A stretch of DNA of 6,503 nt from Methanomicrobiales archaeon (GTDB taxonomy: Archaea; Halobacteriota; Methanomicrobia; Methanomicrobiales; Methanoculleaceae), in contig JAAZIF010000284.1 in the NCBI GenBank assembly GCA_012510335.1, positions 1 to 6,503 on the forward strand. The letters run 5' to 3'. A model generated the notes under the pieces. It saw nothing but the letters and a program-made list of their open reading frames with translations. It was not told where the DNA came from and did not search any database. The position numbers were made by a program, and so were the translations under genes. Position 1 is the stretch's first letter, and every line of letters begins with the position of its first letter. Shown here one piece after another: positions 1-6,398 of the stretch.

Positions 1-510
1 CCGGTCGGTGTCATCGACCCGTTTGTCAGGGGGTTTACCGCCGGAACGGCGGCATACGACCCGGAGGTGAACGTCACGGTTCTCTACGTCGGCGAAGACT
101 TTGAGGGGTTCGGCATGCCGGAGCGCGCGGGTGAACTCGCCCGGGATCTCCGGAGCGGGGGTACCGACGTCATACTGATGATAGCCGGCGCTTCAAGTAC
201 CGGGATCGTGGATGTCGCCCGAAGGACAGGGGATATCTACCTTATAGGCTCAGATACTGACCAGTCCTACCTCGCCCCGAACCTCATCATCGCGTCGGTG
301 ACAAAGAAGATCGATGCGTTCGTCTACCATGCCATTGAGGATGAGATCCAGGATCGATTCATGCCGGGTCAGGAGGTCGGGACGCTCGGTAACGGCGGTA
401 CCGGTCTCTTCATCTCCCCGCGCTTTGAAGAGTACGCGTGGGTTGTTACCGACTGGAAAGAGCGGGCAGTCGCCGCGGAAGAGGACTACCTGAGGACAAC
501 AGCGCTGTGA
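1..510 (+). CDS. BMP/PnrA-family ABC transporter substrate-binding protein (C-terminal part, 5' end outside window)
   Basis: The reading frame is open from base 1 and ends at TGA 508-510, giving 169 residues of a protein family that is usually about 330-380 residues long, so roughly the first half is missing. It resembles the basic membrane protein (BMP/Med/PnrA) family: a VIDPFVRGFTAG segment at residues 4-15, an AGASSTGIVDVA segment at 62-73, and the characteristic GSDTDQSYLAP at 83-93, followed by SVTKKIDAFVYHAI at 99-112 and a GNGGTGLF segment at 130-137. These proteins are extracytoplasmic receptors that hand ligand to an ABC importer; characterised members bind purine nucleosides. The N-terminal signal or lipobox cannot be seen here. 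No permease or ATPase gene follows, so any partner genes lie upstream. GTG at 67 is an internal codon of the open frame and is not a credible start. Family assignment is firm; the ligand is inferred. Confidence 0.88.
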   Translation, partial: PVGVIDPFVRGFTAGTAAYDPEVNVTVLYVGEDFEGFGMPERAGELARDLRSGGTDVILMIAGASSTGIVDVARRTGDIYLIGSDTDQSYLAPNLIIASVTKKIDAFVYHAIEDEIQDRFMPGQEVGTLGNGGTGLFISPRFEEYAWVVTDWKERAVAAEEDYLRTTAL

Positions 511-698
511 CCCCGACATAATTGCGTGCGGTCCTGATCAAATCATCCCTGCCTGGATATCGGGTACCTCAACGGCCCCGGTCGAAGCGGGAGGGGTGAT
601 CCCGGACCGGCTCAGCCAACCGCGAGCGCAGGAGCGCCCCCTTGGACCTCTCCCGGCTACAATCCCATCCCTACCCTGACCGCGCATCCAATCCAGCT

Positions 699-711
699 GG
701 ATTTATCCTCA
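699..711 (+). promoter_or_regulatory. TATA-like element of a probable leaderless promoter
   Basis: ATTTATCC (701-708) is centred about 27 bases before the ATG at 731. Archaeal TATA boxes are normally centred about 25-27 bases before the transcription start, so transcription would begin at or within a few bases of the ATG. The bases just before the ATG (CCTCCTT) are pyrimidine-rich and contain no Shine-Dalgarno sequence, which fits a leaderless mRNA. The rest of the 220-base gap is GC-rich and shows only a weak inverted repeat, CCGGTC (578-583) with GACCGG (605-610), which might be the end of the upstream transcript. Confidence 0.45.
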
Positions 712-730
712 AATAGCCAGAACCCTCCTT

Positions 731-2395
731 ATGGCATCCGGTTCGTCAGTCAGCGTTAGATCACCGTGGCGGCAGGTGATCGCCGGCCTCTTCGTGCTCA
801 CAATAATCATCCTCATACCCGTAGCCCTCTCCTCTTCCCAGCACCCGGCGCCCGTTCATGTCAGGATCCTCGCGGTCAACGACTTCCACGGACAACTGCC
901 CGGCACGAAAAGCCTCAACGGCGAACCGGCCGGCGGTGCGCCGGTGCTTGCATCATACCTCACATCGGCGACCGATCGGACGAACACGTTCATCGCGCTG
1001 CCCGGGGATGTTGTCGGCGCATCACCGCCGGAGTCCGGGCTCCTGCTGGACGAACCCACCCTGCTATTCTGGAATAGTCTGGCAGACGACTACACAACTA
1101 TCGCAACCTTCGGCAACCACGAGTTTGACCGTGGCACGGACGAGCTTCTCCGAATGATCGGCGGCGGGAACGGCGCGACGACCATCTCCCACCTGGTAGA
1201 CCCCTACCCGGGCGCGGCTATGGAGTATATATCCTCAAACGTTGTCTGGGAGATAAACGATACGCCAATCGCCGCCCCCTACACGATCCGGGATCTCGAT
1301 GGCGTGCAGATCGCGTTCATCGGCGCCGTTACGATCGGGACACCCTCCATCCAGAGACCGGCAAACATAGAGGGCCTCGTCTTCAAGGACGAGATCGAGT
1401 CGGTCAACCGGTATATCCCAGAGATCCAGGAGAAGGGGGTGCATGCGATCGTCATCCTCCTCCATGAAGGGGGCTCGCAGGAGGCCTACGACGGTCCTAC
1501 CCGGAGTGGGTGCAGCGTGACGGGCAGGGTTGCCGGTATCGTCGCCGGGCTCGACCCGGATGTGGATGTCGTTTTATCGGCCCACACCCACGAGTTCACC
1601 AACGCCTATATGGAGAATGCCGGGGGGAATCAGGTGCTGGTGACCCAGGCACACAGCTACGGCAGGGCGTTTGCCGATATCGATCTCGTGATCGACCCCC
1701 TCACCGGCGATATCACCCATAAGACGGCAGAGATCGTCCCGGCGTATGCGGCCGGCATCAGTCCTGACCCCGGGGCCACCGCGCTCCTCAGGGCGGTCAG
1801 GGAGGTGGTCGAACCGATGACGGGCCGGATCGTTACAACCACGTCGTCTGGTATCACGGACCTGGCAAACGATGCCGGCGAATCCCTCCTAGGAAACCTT
1901 GTCGCCGACGGCCAGCGGGCGGCGATGCAGGCCGATGTCGCCTTCATCACAACCGGTTCACTCCGGGCGGATATACCGGAGGGGGACGTCACCTGGGGCG
2001 ACCTCTATGCGGTGCAGCCGTTCTCCTCAAGCGTGCTCGCGATGATACTTACGGGAGAGCAGATCAGGGATGTGCTCGAGCAGCAGTGGGAGACCCCGTT
2101 GCCGCCCCATAACCTCGCCGTCTCGGGTCTATCGTATACGTTCGATGATAGGCGGCCTGCAGGAGATAGGGTTACGGAGATCCGGGTGGCCGGCACCCCC
2201 CTGGAACCGGATAAGAACTATACGGCTGCTATGGTCGATTTCCTTGCGACCGGCGGCGACGGGTATACCGTGTTCACGAAGGGATCGGACCCTGTCTATG
2301 GTCCGTTTGACGTCGATGCGCTGGTCACGTACATGGCCTCGCTCTCAAGCCCGGTCGATATGAAGCCGGAGGCGAGGATCATGCGGACCGCGTGA
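731..2395 (+). CDS. Exported bifunctional metallophosphatase/5'-nucleotidase (UshA family)
   Basis: This 554-residue protein has the two-domain layout of UshA/CD73-type 5'-nucleotidases, which hydrolyse nucleotides to nucleosides and phosphate outside the cytoplasm. A basic N-terminus is followed by a hydrophobic segment at about residues 16-33, a signal peptide or membrane anchor; there is no lipobox cysteine. The metal-binding domain shows D51-x-H53 (VNDFHGQ), D93 (PGDVVG), the catalytic GNHEFD at 128-133, H245 (LLHEGG) and H285-T-H287. The C-terminal substrate domain (about 365-554) has NLVADGQR at 389-396, GSLRADI at 409-415, PFSS at 430-433 and GGDGYTVF at 508-515. All expected metal ligands are present, but the usual NxGGxR loop reads TTGSLR. 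The start fits the TATA position and precedes the signal segment. It follows the BMP-type receptor gene on the same strand and ends 11 bases from the convergent copA. Exact substrate is not proven: related enzymes also cut cyclic nucleotides or UDP-sugars. Confidence 0.92.
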   Translation: MASGSSVSVRSPWRQVIAGLFVLTIIILIPVALSSSQHPAPVHVRILAVNDFHGQLPGTKSLNGEPAGGAPVLASYLTSATDRTNTFIALPGDVVGASPPESGLLLDEPTLLFWNSLADDYTTIATFGNHEFDRGTDELLRMIGGGNGATTISHLVDPYPGAAMEYISSNVVWEINDTPIAAPYTIRDLDGVQIAFIGAVTIGTPSIQRPANIEGLVFKDEIESVNRYIPEIQEKGVHAIVILLHEGGSQEAYDGPTRSGCSVTGRVAGIVAGLDPDVDVVLSAHTHEFTNAYMENAGGNQVLVTQAHSYGRAFADIDLVIDPLTGDITHKTAEIVPAYAAGISPDPGATALLRAVREVVEPMTGRIVTTTSSGITDLANDAGESLLGNLVADGQRAAMQADVAFITTGSLRADIPEGDVTWGDLYAVQPFSSSVLAMILTGEQIRDVLEQQWETPLPPHNLAVSGLSYTFDDRRPAGDRVTEIRVAGTPLEPDKNYTAAMVDFLATGGDGYTVFTKGSDPVYGPFDVDALVTYMASLSSPVDMKPEARIMRTA

Positions 2396-2406
2396 TGGAG
2401 GGCCGG

Positions 2407-4845
2407 CTACCCGCCCCTCTTCGCCGGCGGCGTATAGGTCTTTAACATAAGCGAGAGCGAGACGACCGTCACCGACGAGAGAGCCATAGCGAGCGCCGCA
2501 AGCTCCGGCCGGAAGGTTATCCCGAAGGGGATATAGAGCACGCCGGCGGCGAGCGGGATGAGGGCCGAGTTGTAGGCGAATGCCCAGAAGAGGTTCTGCT
2601 TGATCCGGCTCATCACCTTCCGGGAGAGCTCGATCCCCGCGACGGCATCGACGAGGTCATCCCGGATGAGGACGATATCTGCGCTCTCGATCGCGACATC
2701 GGTCCCGCTCCCTATGGCGATCCCGACATCCGCCTGCGCGAGCGCCGGGGCGTCGTTGATCCCGTCCCCCACGAACGCCACGACCTCGCCGCGCTCCTGG
2801 AGGCTTCTGACCTCCCGGGCCTTATCCTCGGGGAGCACCCCCGCGTGGACATCCTCGATACCGATCTCCCGCGCGATGGCGTTCGCCGTCCGCTCGTTGT
2901 CGCCGGTGATCATCGTCACGGCAACCCCCATCCTCTTCAGGTCCGCGACGGCGCCCTTCGTCGTCGGTTTCAGTGTATCCGCGACGGCGACGATGCCGGC
3001 AAGCCTGTCGGAGGTGGCGATGAGGACCGCGGTCTTCCCCTTATCCTGGAGAGCGGCCATCTCCCGCTCTGCCTCCTCCGGGACGGTGACCCCGCGCTCC
3101 TCGATGAACGGCCGGTTTCCGATCAGGATCTCCTCCCCCTCCACCACGGCGCTCACTCCCCTGCCGCCGAAGGCCCGGAACCGCTCCGATGCCGGGACCG
3201 CCACACCGTCCCCCCCGGCCCGGCGCACGACCGCCGCCGCAAGGGGGTGTTCCGAGTTCTTCTCGACCGCCGCCGCGAGTGCGAGGATCCGGTCCTCCGG
3301 CATACCAAACGCGATGACGTCGGTGACGTCCGGCCTCCCCAGGGTGAGCGTCCCGGTCTTGTCGAAGACTACCGATGTGAGGCTCTCCGATATCTCAAGC
3401 GCCTCACCGTTCCTGATCAGCACACCGAGCTCGGCGCCCCGGCCTATCCCGACGGTCACGGCGGTCGGTGTGGCAAGCCCGAGTGCGCAGGGGCAGGCGA
3501 CGACCAGGACCGATATCAGGACCGTGAGCGCAAATAGAAGCTCAGCGCCGAGAACCAGGTACCAGACCAGGAAGGCAGCGGTCGCTATCGTGAGGACGAC
3601 CGGGATGAAGTAGGAGACCGCGACATCGGCTATCCGCTCCACCGGGGGCTTTGAGCCCTGGGCATCGCGGACGAGCCGGATGATCTGCGAAAGCACCATA
3701 TCCTTCCCGATCTTCTCCGCCCGGATCTGGAGAGCCCCGTTCACGTTCAGGGTACCGCCGACGACCTCATCGCCCTCCCGCTTGCCGGCAGGGATGGGCT
3801 CACCCGTGATCATCGACTCATCGACCGAACTCTCGCCGCCGACAACCACGCCGTCCACCGGCACCTTCTCCCCGGGCCGGACAAGGAGGATGTCACCGAC
3901 GACGACCTCCTCGATGGCGACCTCGACCTCCCCGCCATCCCGGATCACCGTCGCGGTACGGGGCCGGAGGCCTATGAGGTTCTTGATGGCGTCAGACGTC
4001 CTCCCCTTCGCCCGCGTCTCGAGGTAGCGGCCCAGCGTCAGGAACGAGGCGAGCATAACCGATGTATCGTAGAAGTTGAACGCCGGGGTGAGGACGATCT
4101 CAAACGTCCCGAGGAGGCTTGCTCCGTATGCTACGCCGATACCCATCGCGTACATGACGTCCATCGTCAGCGACCGGTTCCGGAGCGCGGCGGCGGCCGC
4201 CCTGAATATGGGGGCGCTGACGTATATGAAGAACGGCAGGGTTATGATGAGCATGACGAGGTTTATCGAGACCGGGAGGGCGGCTGCCCCCGGCATACCG
4301 AGGATCATGTAGAAGAAGAGCGGGATGCTCACCGCAAGCCCGATGGTGAACCGGCGGAACTTGTCCCGGAGATCCTCCTCGTGCATCCGGGCTTCTGTAT
4401 CCTCGGAGACCTCCTCCGCGAGCCCGAGGTACTGGTAGCCGGCACCCTCGACGGTCGCCCGGATCTCGGGTATGGCGACGAGGTCGGGGTTGTATATGAC
4501 GCGCGCGGTCTCGGTCGCGAGGTTGACCGTGGCCTCGCTGACCCCCTCGATGCCGGCGAGCGCGGTCTCGACCACCCTGGCGCATGATGCGCAGTGCATC
4601 CCGCCGACCCTGACGGTGACCTCGCCATGCACGACCGCGTAGCCGGCACCGCTGACCACCTGTTCGAGGTCCGCGAGGGTGGCCCTTTCCGGATCATACT
4701 CGACGGTGGCCGTCCCGGTCGCGAAGTTCACCCGGGCATCGTAGATGTCATCGCGGCCCTGGAAGGCACGTTCGAGGTTGAGGGCGCATGATGCGCAGTG
4801 CATCCCTGAGATCTTCAGTTCCGCTCTCCTCTTCTCATCAGGCAT
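2407..4845 (-). CDS. copA: Copper-translocating P1B-type ATPase (CopA)
   Basis: This 812-residue protein is a full-length P1B-1 ATPase that uses ATP to export Cu(+) across the cytoplasmic membrane. Two N-terminal heavy-metal-associated domains carry GMHCASC at 14-20 and 82-88. Membrane segments start at about residue 165. The actuator domain has TGEP at 347-350, the transport site is CPC at 451-453, the phosphorylated aspartate is D495 in DKTGT, the nucleotide-binding domain has SEHP at 531-534, and the hinge is GDGINDAP at 693-700. YN at 758-759 and MALSS at 787-791 in the last two membrane helices, together with CPC, are the Cu(+)-specific signature rather than that of Zn/Cd ATPases. Nothing is missing or broken. 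The ATG at 4843-4845 follows a GGAG with a 9-base spacer. No copper chaperone or copper-responsive regulator is adjacent. It is divergent from the HEAT gene and convergent with the nucleotidase. Confidence 0.96.
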   Translation of the reverse strand: MPDEKRRAELKISGMHCASCALNLERAFQGRDDIYDARVNFATGTATVEYDPERATLADLEQVVSGAGYAVVHGEVTVRVGGMHCASCARVVETALAGIEGVSEATVNLATETARVIYNPDLVAIPEIRATVEGAGYQYLGLAEEVSEDTEARMHEEDLRDKFRRFTIGLAVSIPLFFYMILGMPGAAALPVSINLVMLIITLPFFIYVSAPIFRAAAAALRNRSLTMDVMYAMGIGVAYGASLLGTFEIVLTPAFNFYDTSVMLASFLTLGRYLETRAKGRTSDAIKNLIGLRPRTATVIRDGGEVEVAIEEVVVGDILLVRPGEKVPVDGVVVGGESSVDESMITGEPIPAGKREGDEVVGGTLNVNGALQIRAEKIGKDMVLSQIIRLVRDAQGSKPPVERIADVAVSYFIPVVLTIATAAFLVWYLVLGAELLFALTVLISVLVVACPCALGLATPTAVTVGIGRGAELGVLIRNGEALEISESLTSVVFDKTGTLTLGRPDVTDVIAFGMPEDRILALAAAVEKNSEHPLAAAVVRRAGGDGVAVPASERFRAFGGRGVSAVVEGEEILIGNRPFIEERGVTVPEEAEREMAALQDKGKTAVLIATSDRLAGIVAVADTLKPTTKGAVADLKRMGVAVTMITGDNERTANAIAREIGIEDVHAGVLPEDKAREVRSLQERGEVVAFVGDGINDAPALAQADVGIAIGSGTDVAIESADIVLIRDDLVDAVAGIELSRKVMSRIKQNLFWAFAYNSALIPLAAGVLYIPFGITFRPELAALAMALSSVTVVSLSLMLKTYTPPAKRGG

Positions 4846-4854
4846 AATAGTATT

Positions 4855-4858
4855 CTCC
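4855..4858 (-). promoter_or_regulatory. Ribosome binding site of copA
   Basis: On the minus strand GGAG lies 9 bases before the ATG at 4845 and supports that start, which leaves 13 residues before the first metal-binding motif, a normal distance for a heavy-metal-associated domain. Confidence 0.6.
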
Positions 4859-4867
4859 AGCGCCTGC

Positions 4868-4912
4868 GGTTAAAATACCTGCTCTCTCGCGGCTCATCAC
4901 CATCTAAAAATG
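4868..4912 (-). promoter_or_regulatory. Candidate TATA elements for copA
   Basis: Read on the minus strand, GGTATTTTAACC (4868-4879) and TTTTTAG (4904-4910) are the two AT-rich elements closest to copA. The first would place transcription start next to the ATG, which conflicts with the visible ribosome binding site; the second would give a leader of about 35-40 bases, which fits better. I cannot decide between them by eye, and the AT-rich block at 4951-4977 is a third possibility. Confidence 0.3.
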
Positions 4913-4950
4913 TCTACGGTCGCCGAAATCCCGATTGGATGGGTTCTGGA

Positions 4951-4977
4951 TTTTTATACATATTATTATATACTATT
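4951..4977 (+). promoter_or_regulatory. AT-rich promoter block upstream of the HEAT-repeat gene
   Basis: This 27-base run is almost entirely A/T in otherwise GC-rich DNA and contains two TATA-like elements, TTTTTATA (4951-4958) and TTATATACT (4966-4974). Initiation about 25 bases downstream of either would fall near 4981-4995, giving a short leader that includes the ribosome binding site at 5003-5009. The block lies between divergent genes, so it could serve both directions. Confidence 0.5.
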
Positions 4978-5002
4978 GGTGGTGTTATAGCGCTCTGATC
5001 TT

Positions 5003-5009
5003 GAGGTGA
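5003..5009 (+). promoter_or_regulatory. Ribosome binding site that fixes the start of the HEAT-repeat gene
   Basis: GAGGTGA matches the archaeal 16S anti-Shine-Dalgarno complement and ends 5 bases before the ATG at 5015. It overlaps the earlier in-frame GTG at 5006, which therefore should not be the start; GTG at 5012 is too close. Confidence 0.65.
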
Positions 5010-5014
5010 TTGTG

Positions 5015-5641
5015 ATGCAGAGAAGTCCAACCGGGGAATCACAGCATGATATTGATGACCTGATCAAGGCGCTTGGAAGCGACGACCCGGGGATCCGCAG
5101 GAACGCCGCCCTGGAGCTCGGTATAGCTGGAGAATGGAGGGCGACAAGACCGCTCATTGCTGCGCTCGCCGATCCCGTTCAGGGTGTCCGGGAGGCGGCA
5201 GCGAGCGCACTTGTCATGGTCGGGACGCCGGCGGTCGAGCCGTTGATCGATCTGCTCGATCGCCAGGAGGCGTCGGCAGAGTATAAGCGGCACCTGAAGA
5301 TCTCCCGCGAGGGACCGACCCAGATAGACCTCCTCGCCGGCCCGGAGGGTATACCGCCCGAGAAGAGAACCCTCCAGCACAGAACCCTGGCACAGCATGA
5401 CCTCTTTGCCGGTCCTGCGGGAGTGGCGGATCACGATGCCCTCGTCCACGAGGCCGAGGAGGGGGCGCGGCGTGCTTACGCGGCCGCCATCCTCGGTGAG
5501 ATCGCTGATCCAAGGGCAGAGGAGCCCCTCGCCCGGGCGCTCTCCGATGATGACCCTGTCGTCAGGAAGTCGGCCGGGGATGCGCTCGCGAAGTTCCACG
5601 AGAAGCGGGGTGAGGTGGCGTCTGCGCCGCCGTCCTGGTAA
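5015..5641 (+). CDS. HEAT-repeat domain protein
   Basis: From the ATG at 5015 the product is 208 residues, soluble, with no signal peptide or membrane segment. Two HEAT/PBS-lyase-type helical repeats are clear at about residues 12-42 (DIDDLIKALGSDDPGIRRNA) and 43-73 (RATRPLIAALADPVQGVREA), a third begins at 74-85 (AVEPLIDLL), and another pair of helices resumes at about 151-195 (RRAYAAAILGEIADPRAEEP, then DDDPVVRKSAGDALAKF). Between them, residues 86-149 form a charged, non-HEAT insert that contains a near-repeat: DLLAGPEGI at 105-113 and DLFAGPAGV at 129-137. HEAT arrays usually act as protein-binding scaffolds; related short repeats occur in phycobilin lyases, but nothing here supports an enzymatic role and no function can be assigned. 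Codon use matches its neighbours. The stop TAA overlaps an ATG at 5641 whose short frame is not convincing. Confidence 0.85.
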   Translation: MQRSPTGESQHDIDDLIKALGSDDPGIRRNAALELGIAGEWRATRPLIAALADPVQGVREAAASALVMVGTPAVEPLIDLLDRQEASAEYKRHLKISREGPTQIDLLAGPEGIPPEKRTLQHRTLAQHDLFAGPAGVADHDALVHEAEEGARRAYAAAILGEIADPRAEEPLARALSDDDPVVRKSAGDALAKFHEKRGEVASAPPSW

Positions 5642-5715
5642 TGCCGGAAGCACGCCGCTACGCGAGGTCACCTCAATCGGGGGCCGGATGCGTGGGGACC
5701 GATCGCCACGGAAAA

Positions 5716-5731
5716 TTAGAGAGTATAATAA
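5716..5731 (+). promoter_or_regulatory. Candidate archaeal promoter (TATA) downstream of the HEAT-repeat gene
   Basis: GAGTATAATAA (5721-5731), preceded by GAAAATTAGA, is a TATA-like element in a locally AT-rich patch. Initiation would be near 5750-5755 and the transcript would run toward the zinc-ribbon gene with a leader of 140-300 bases, depending on its start. It could equally drive a small RNA, or be chance. Confidence 0.3.
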
Positions 5732-5760
5732 GGGAGCCCCTCATAAGTTAGATACCTTAG

Positions 5761-5772
5761 GCACCCGGGTGC
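5761..5772. repeat. Perfect 12-base palindrome
   Basis: GCACCCGGGTGC equals its own reverse complement. It sits about 30 bases after the TATA-like element at 5721-5731, where an operator or the first hairpin of a transcript could be. Flanking bases do not extend the symmetry. Confidence 0.5.
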
Positions 5773-5807
5773 ATCTGCGACCCCGGACTCCTGGAGGCTC
5801 ATCGGCG

Positions 5808-5818
5808 GCGTGTCACGC
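5808..5818. repeat. Perfect 11-base dyad
   Basis: GCGTG-T-CACGC is an inverted repeat with a single central base. An outer pair, TCCTGG (5789-5794) with CCAGGA (5821-5826), encloses it, so the RNA could fold into a larger stem. Whether it is a protein-binding site, an RNA structure or chance in GC-rich DNA is unknown. Confidence 0.4.
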
Positions 5819-6004
5819 TCCCAGGATCTCCGGTACACAGGGACTATCGAGTTCTTCAACGCGAAAAGTCCCCGGGATACAGTCGGTGATGGTGACTATG
5901 GGCGGTCGGGATCTTCTCGCCTTCCTTGCGCCACCGGTCCACCGTTTTCCTACGAGCCTCGTTGTGATGGCGGTGGGTTTTGCCTATACCAAAGTGAGTC
6001 CCCC

Positions 6005-6030
6005 GGGGATCCGGAGACATCCGGATCTCT
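6005..6030. repeat. Hairpin-forming inverted repeat before the zinc-ribbon gene
   Basis: ATCCGGA (6009-6015) and TCCGGAT (6020-6026) pair across the four-base loop GACA. G6008-C6027 adds an eighth pair, and the stem can lengthen to 6005/6030 with two G-U pairs in RNA. It ends about 24 bases before the ATG at 6054, so it could be a leader hairpin or a protein-binding site. It is not an obvious terminator because no T-run follows. Confidence 0.5.
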
Positions 6031-6053
6031 CCCGGGCTCTGAGAGATTATACA

Positions 6054-6215
6054 ATGATAACAGAAACAGCAGAAAACCACTCTATCTACTATTGTGGTCG
6101 ATGTCAACACCGCTGGACAGAAGAATCTACCAATAGAGCGGTCATGTGCCCGATATGTAGAAACTATAGCACAATTGGGCGCACTGAGCCGAGACACAGA
6201 CGGGGGAGGCGGTGA
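6054..6215 (+). CDS. Small zinc-ribbon protein
   Basis: This 53-residue frame encodes a compact zinc ribbon: C14-G-R-C17 followed 14 residues later by C32-P-I-C35, with the aromatic and hydrophobic positions expected around the two knuckles (YYCGRCQHRW and AVMCPICR). The tail at 43-53 (RTEPRHRRGRR) is strongly basic, which suits nucleic-acid binding, but that is inference. Small stand-alone zinc ribbons are common in archaea and mostly uncharacterised. The third codon positions are much richer in A/T than in the other genes here, which may mean acquisition or weak codon selection. The start is uncertain: ATG 6054 has no clear ribosome binding site, whereas in-frame ATG 5898 has GGTGAT at 5885-5890 and would give 105 residues with an unrecognised, partly hydrophobic N-terminal half. 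I chose 6054 because the base composition changes there and the domain is complete. TATA-like CCTATACC (5983-5990) would suit the shorter form. Confidence 0.6.
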   Translation: MITETAENHSIYYCGRCQHRWTEESTNRAVMCPICRNYSTIGRTEPRHRRGRR

Positions 6216-6398
6216 GCCAACTCCTCTCCACTCTCTCCTGTGACATGACGCCATAAGCGACATCATGCTCTCATGGCGGGCTTTGTGCTCTCTCTTCTCC
6301 CCTGCGTATGGGGGAGTGGATCCGGGCCCGCTCCGTACGTCCCTCCGACCAGGGTGTCATCTATCCTTCCCCGGTAACACATAGCAGGGCTACCCTGA

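Larger units (their letters stand above)
5642..6053. other. Gene-poor stretch with a candidate promoter and DNA dyads
   Basis: These 412 bases show no convincing gene on either strand. The frame used by the downstream zinc-ribbon gene happens to stay open across the whole stretch, but its translation is low-complexity and unlike a folded protein up to about 5897. A GTG-started frame at 5810, 108 codons long, overlaps the zinc-ribbon gene in another frame and is not supported. I see no tRNA, no transposase remnant and no tandem repeat. The stretch does hold a TATA-like element, two perfect short dyads and a hairpin, listed separately. Confidence 0.5.

Noticed and set aside
578..610. CCGGTC/GACCGG inverted repeat as terminator of the BMP-type receptor gene
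   Set aside because: Six pairs with a 21-base loop and no following T-run; too weak to call.
2402..2428. GCCGGC (2402-2407) and GCCGGC (2423-2428) could pair as a shared terminator between the convergent genes
   Set aside because: Only six pairs with a 15-base loop, no T-run on either strand, and the second half lies inside the copA coding sequence; GC-rich self-complementary hexamers are common here.
2600..3613. 337-codon plus-strand frame inside copA
   Set aside because: It is antisense to the conserved ATPase core and is Ser/Thr/Arg/Pro-rich, typical of the opposite strand of a GC-rich gene.
5641..5751. 36-codon frame whose ATG overlaps the stop of the HEAT-repeat gene (TAATG)
   Set aside because: The overlap resembles translational coupling, but the peptide is short, Arg/Gly/Ser-rich, has no recognisable motif and no nearby ribosome binding site.
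5810..6136. GTG-started 108-codon frame with GGAGG 12 bases upstream; TGTIEFFNAKS near its start faintly recalls cold-shock proteins
   Set aside because: The likeness covers only about ten residues, RNA-binding motifs of cold-shock domains are absent afterwards, the spacing of GGAGG is too long, and the frame overlaps the zinc-ribbon gene.
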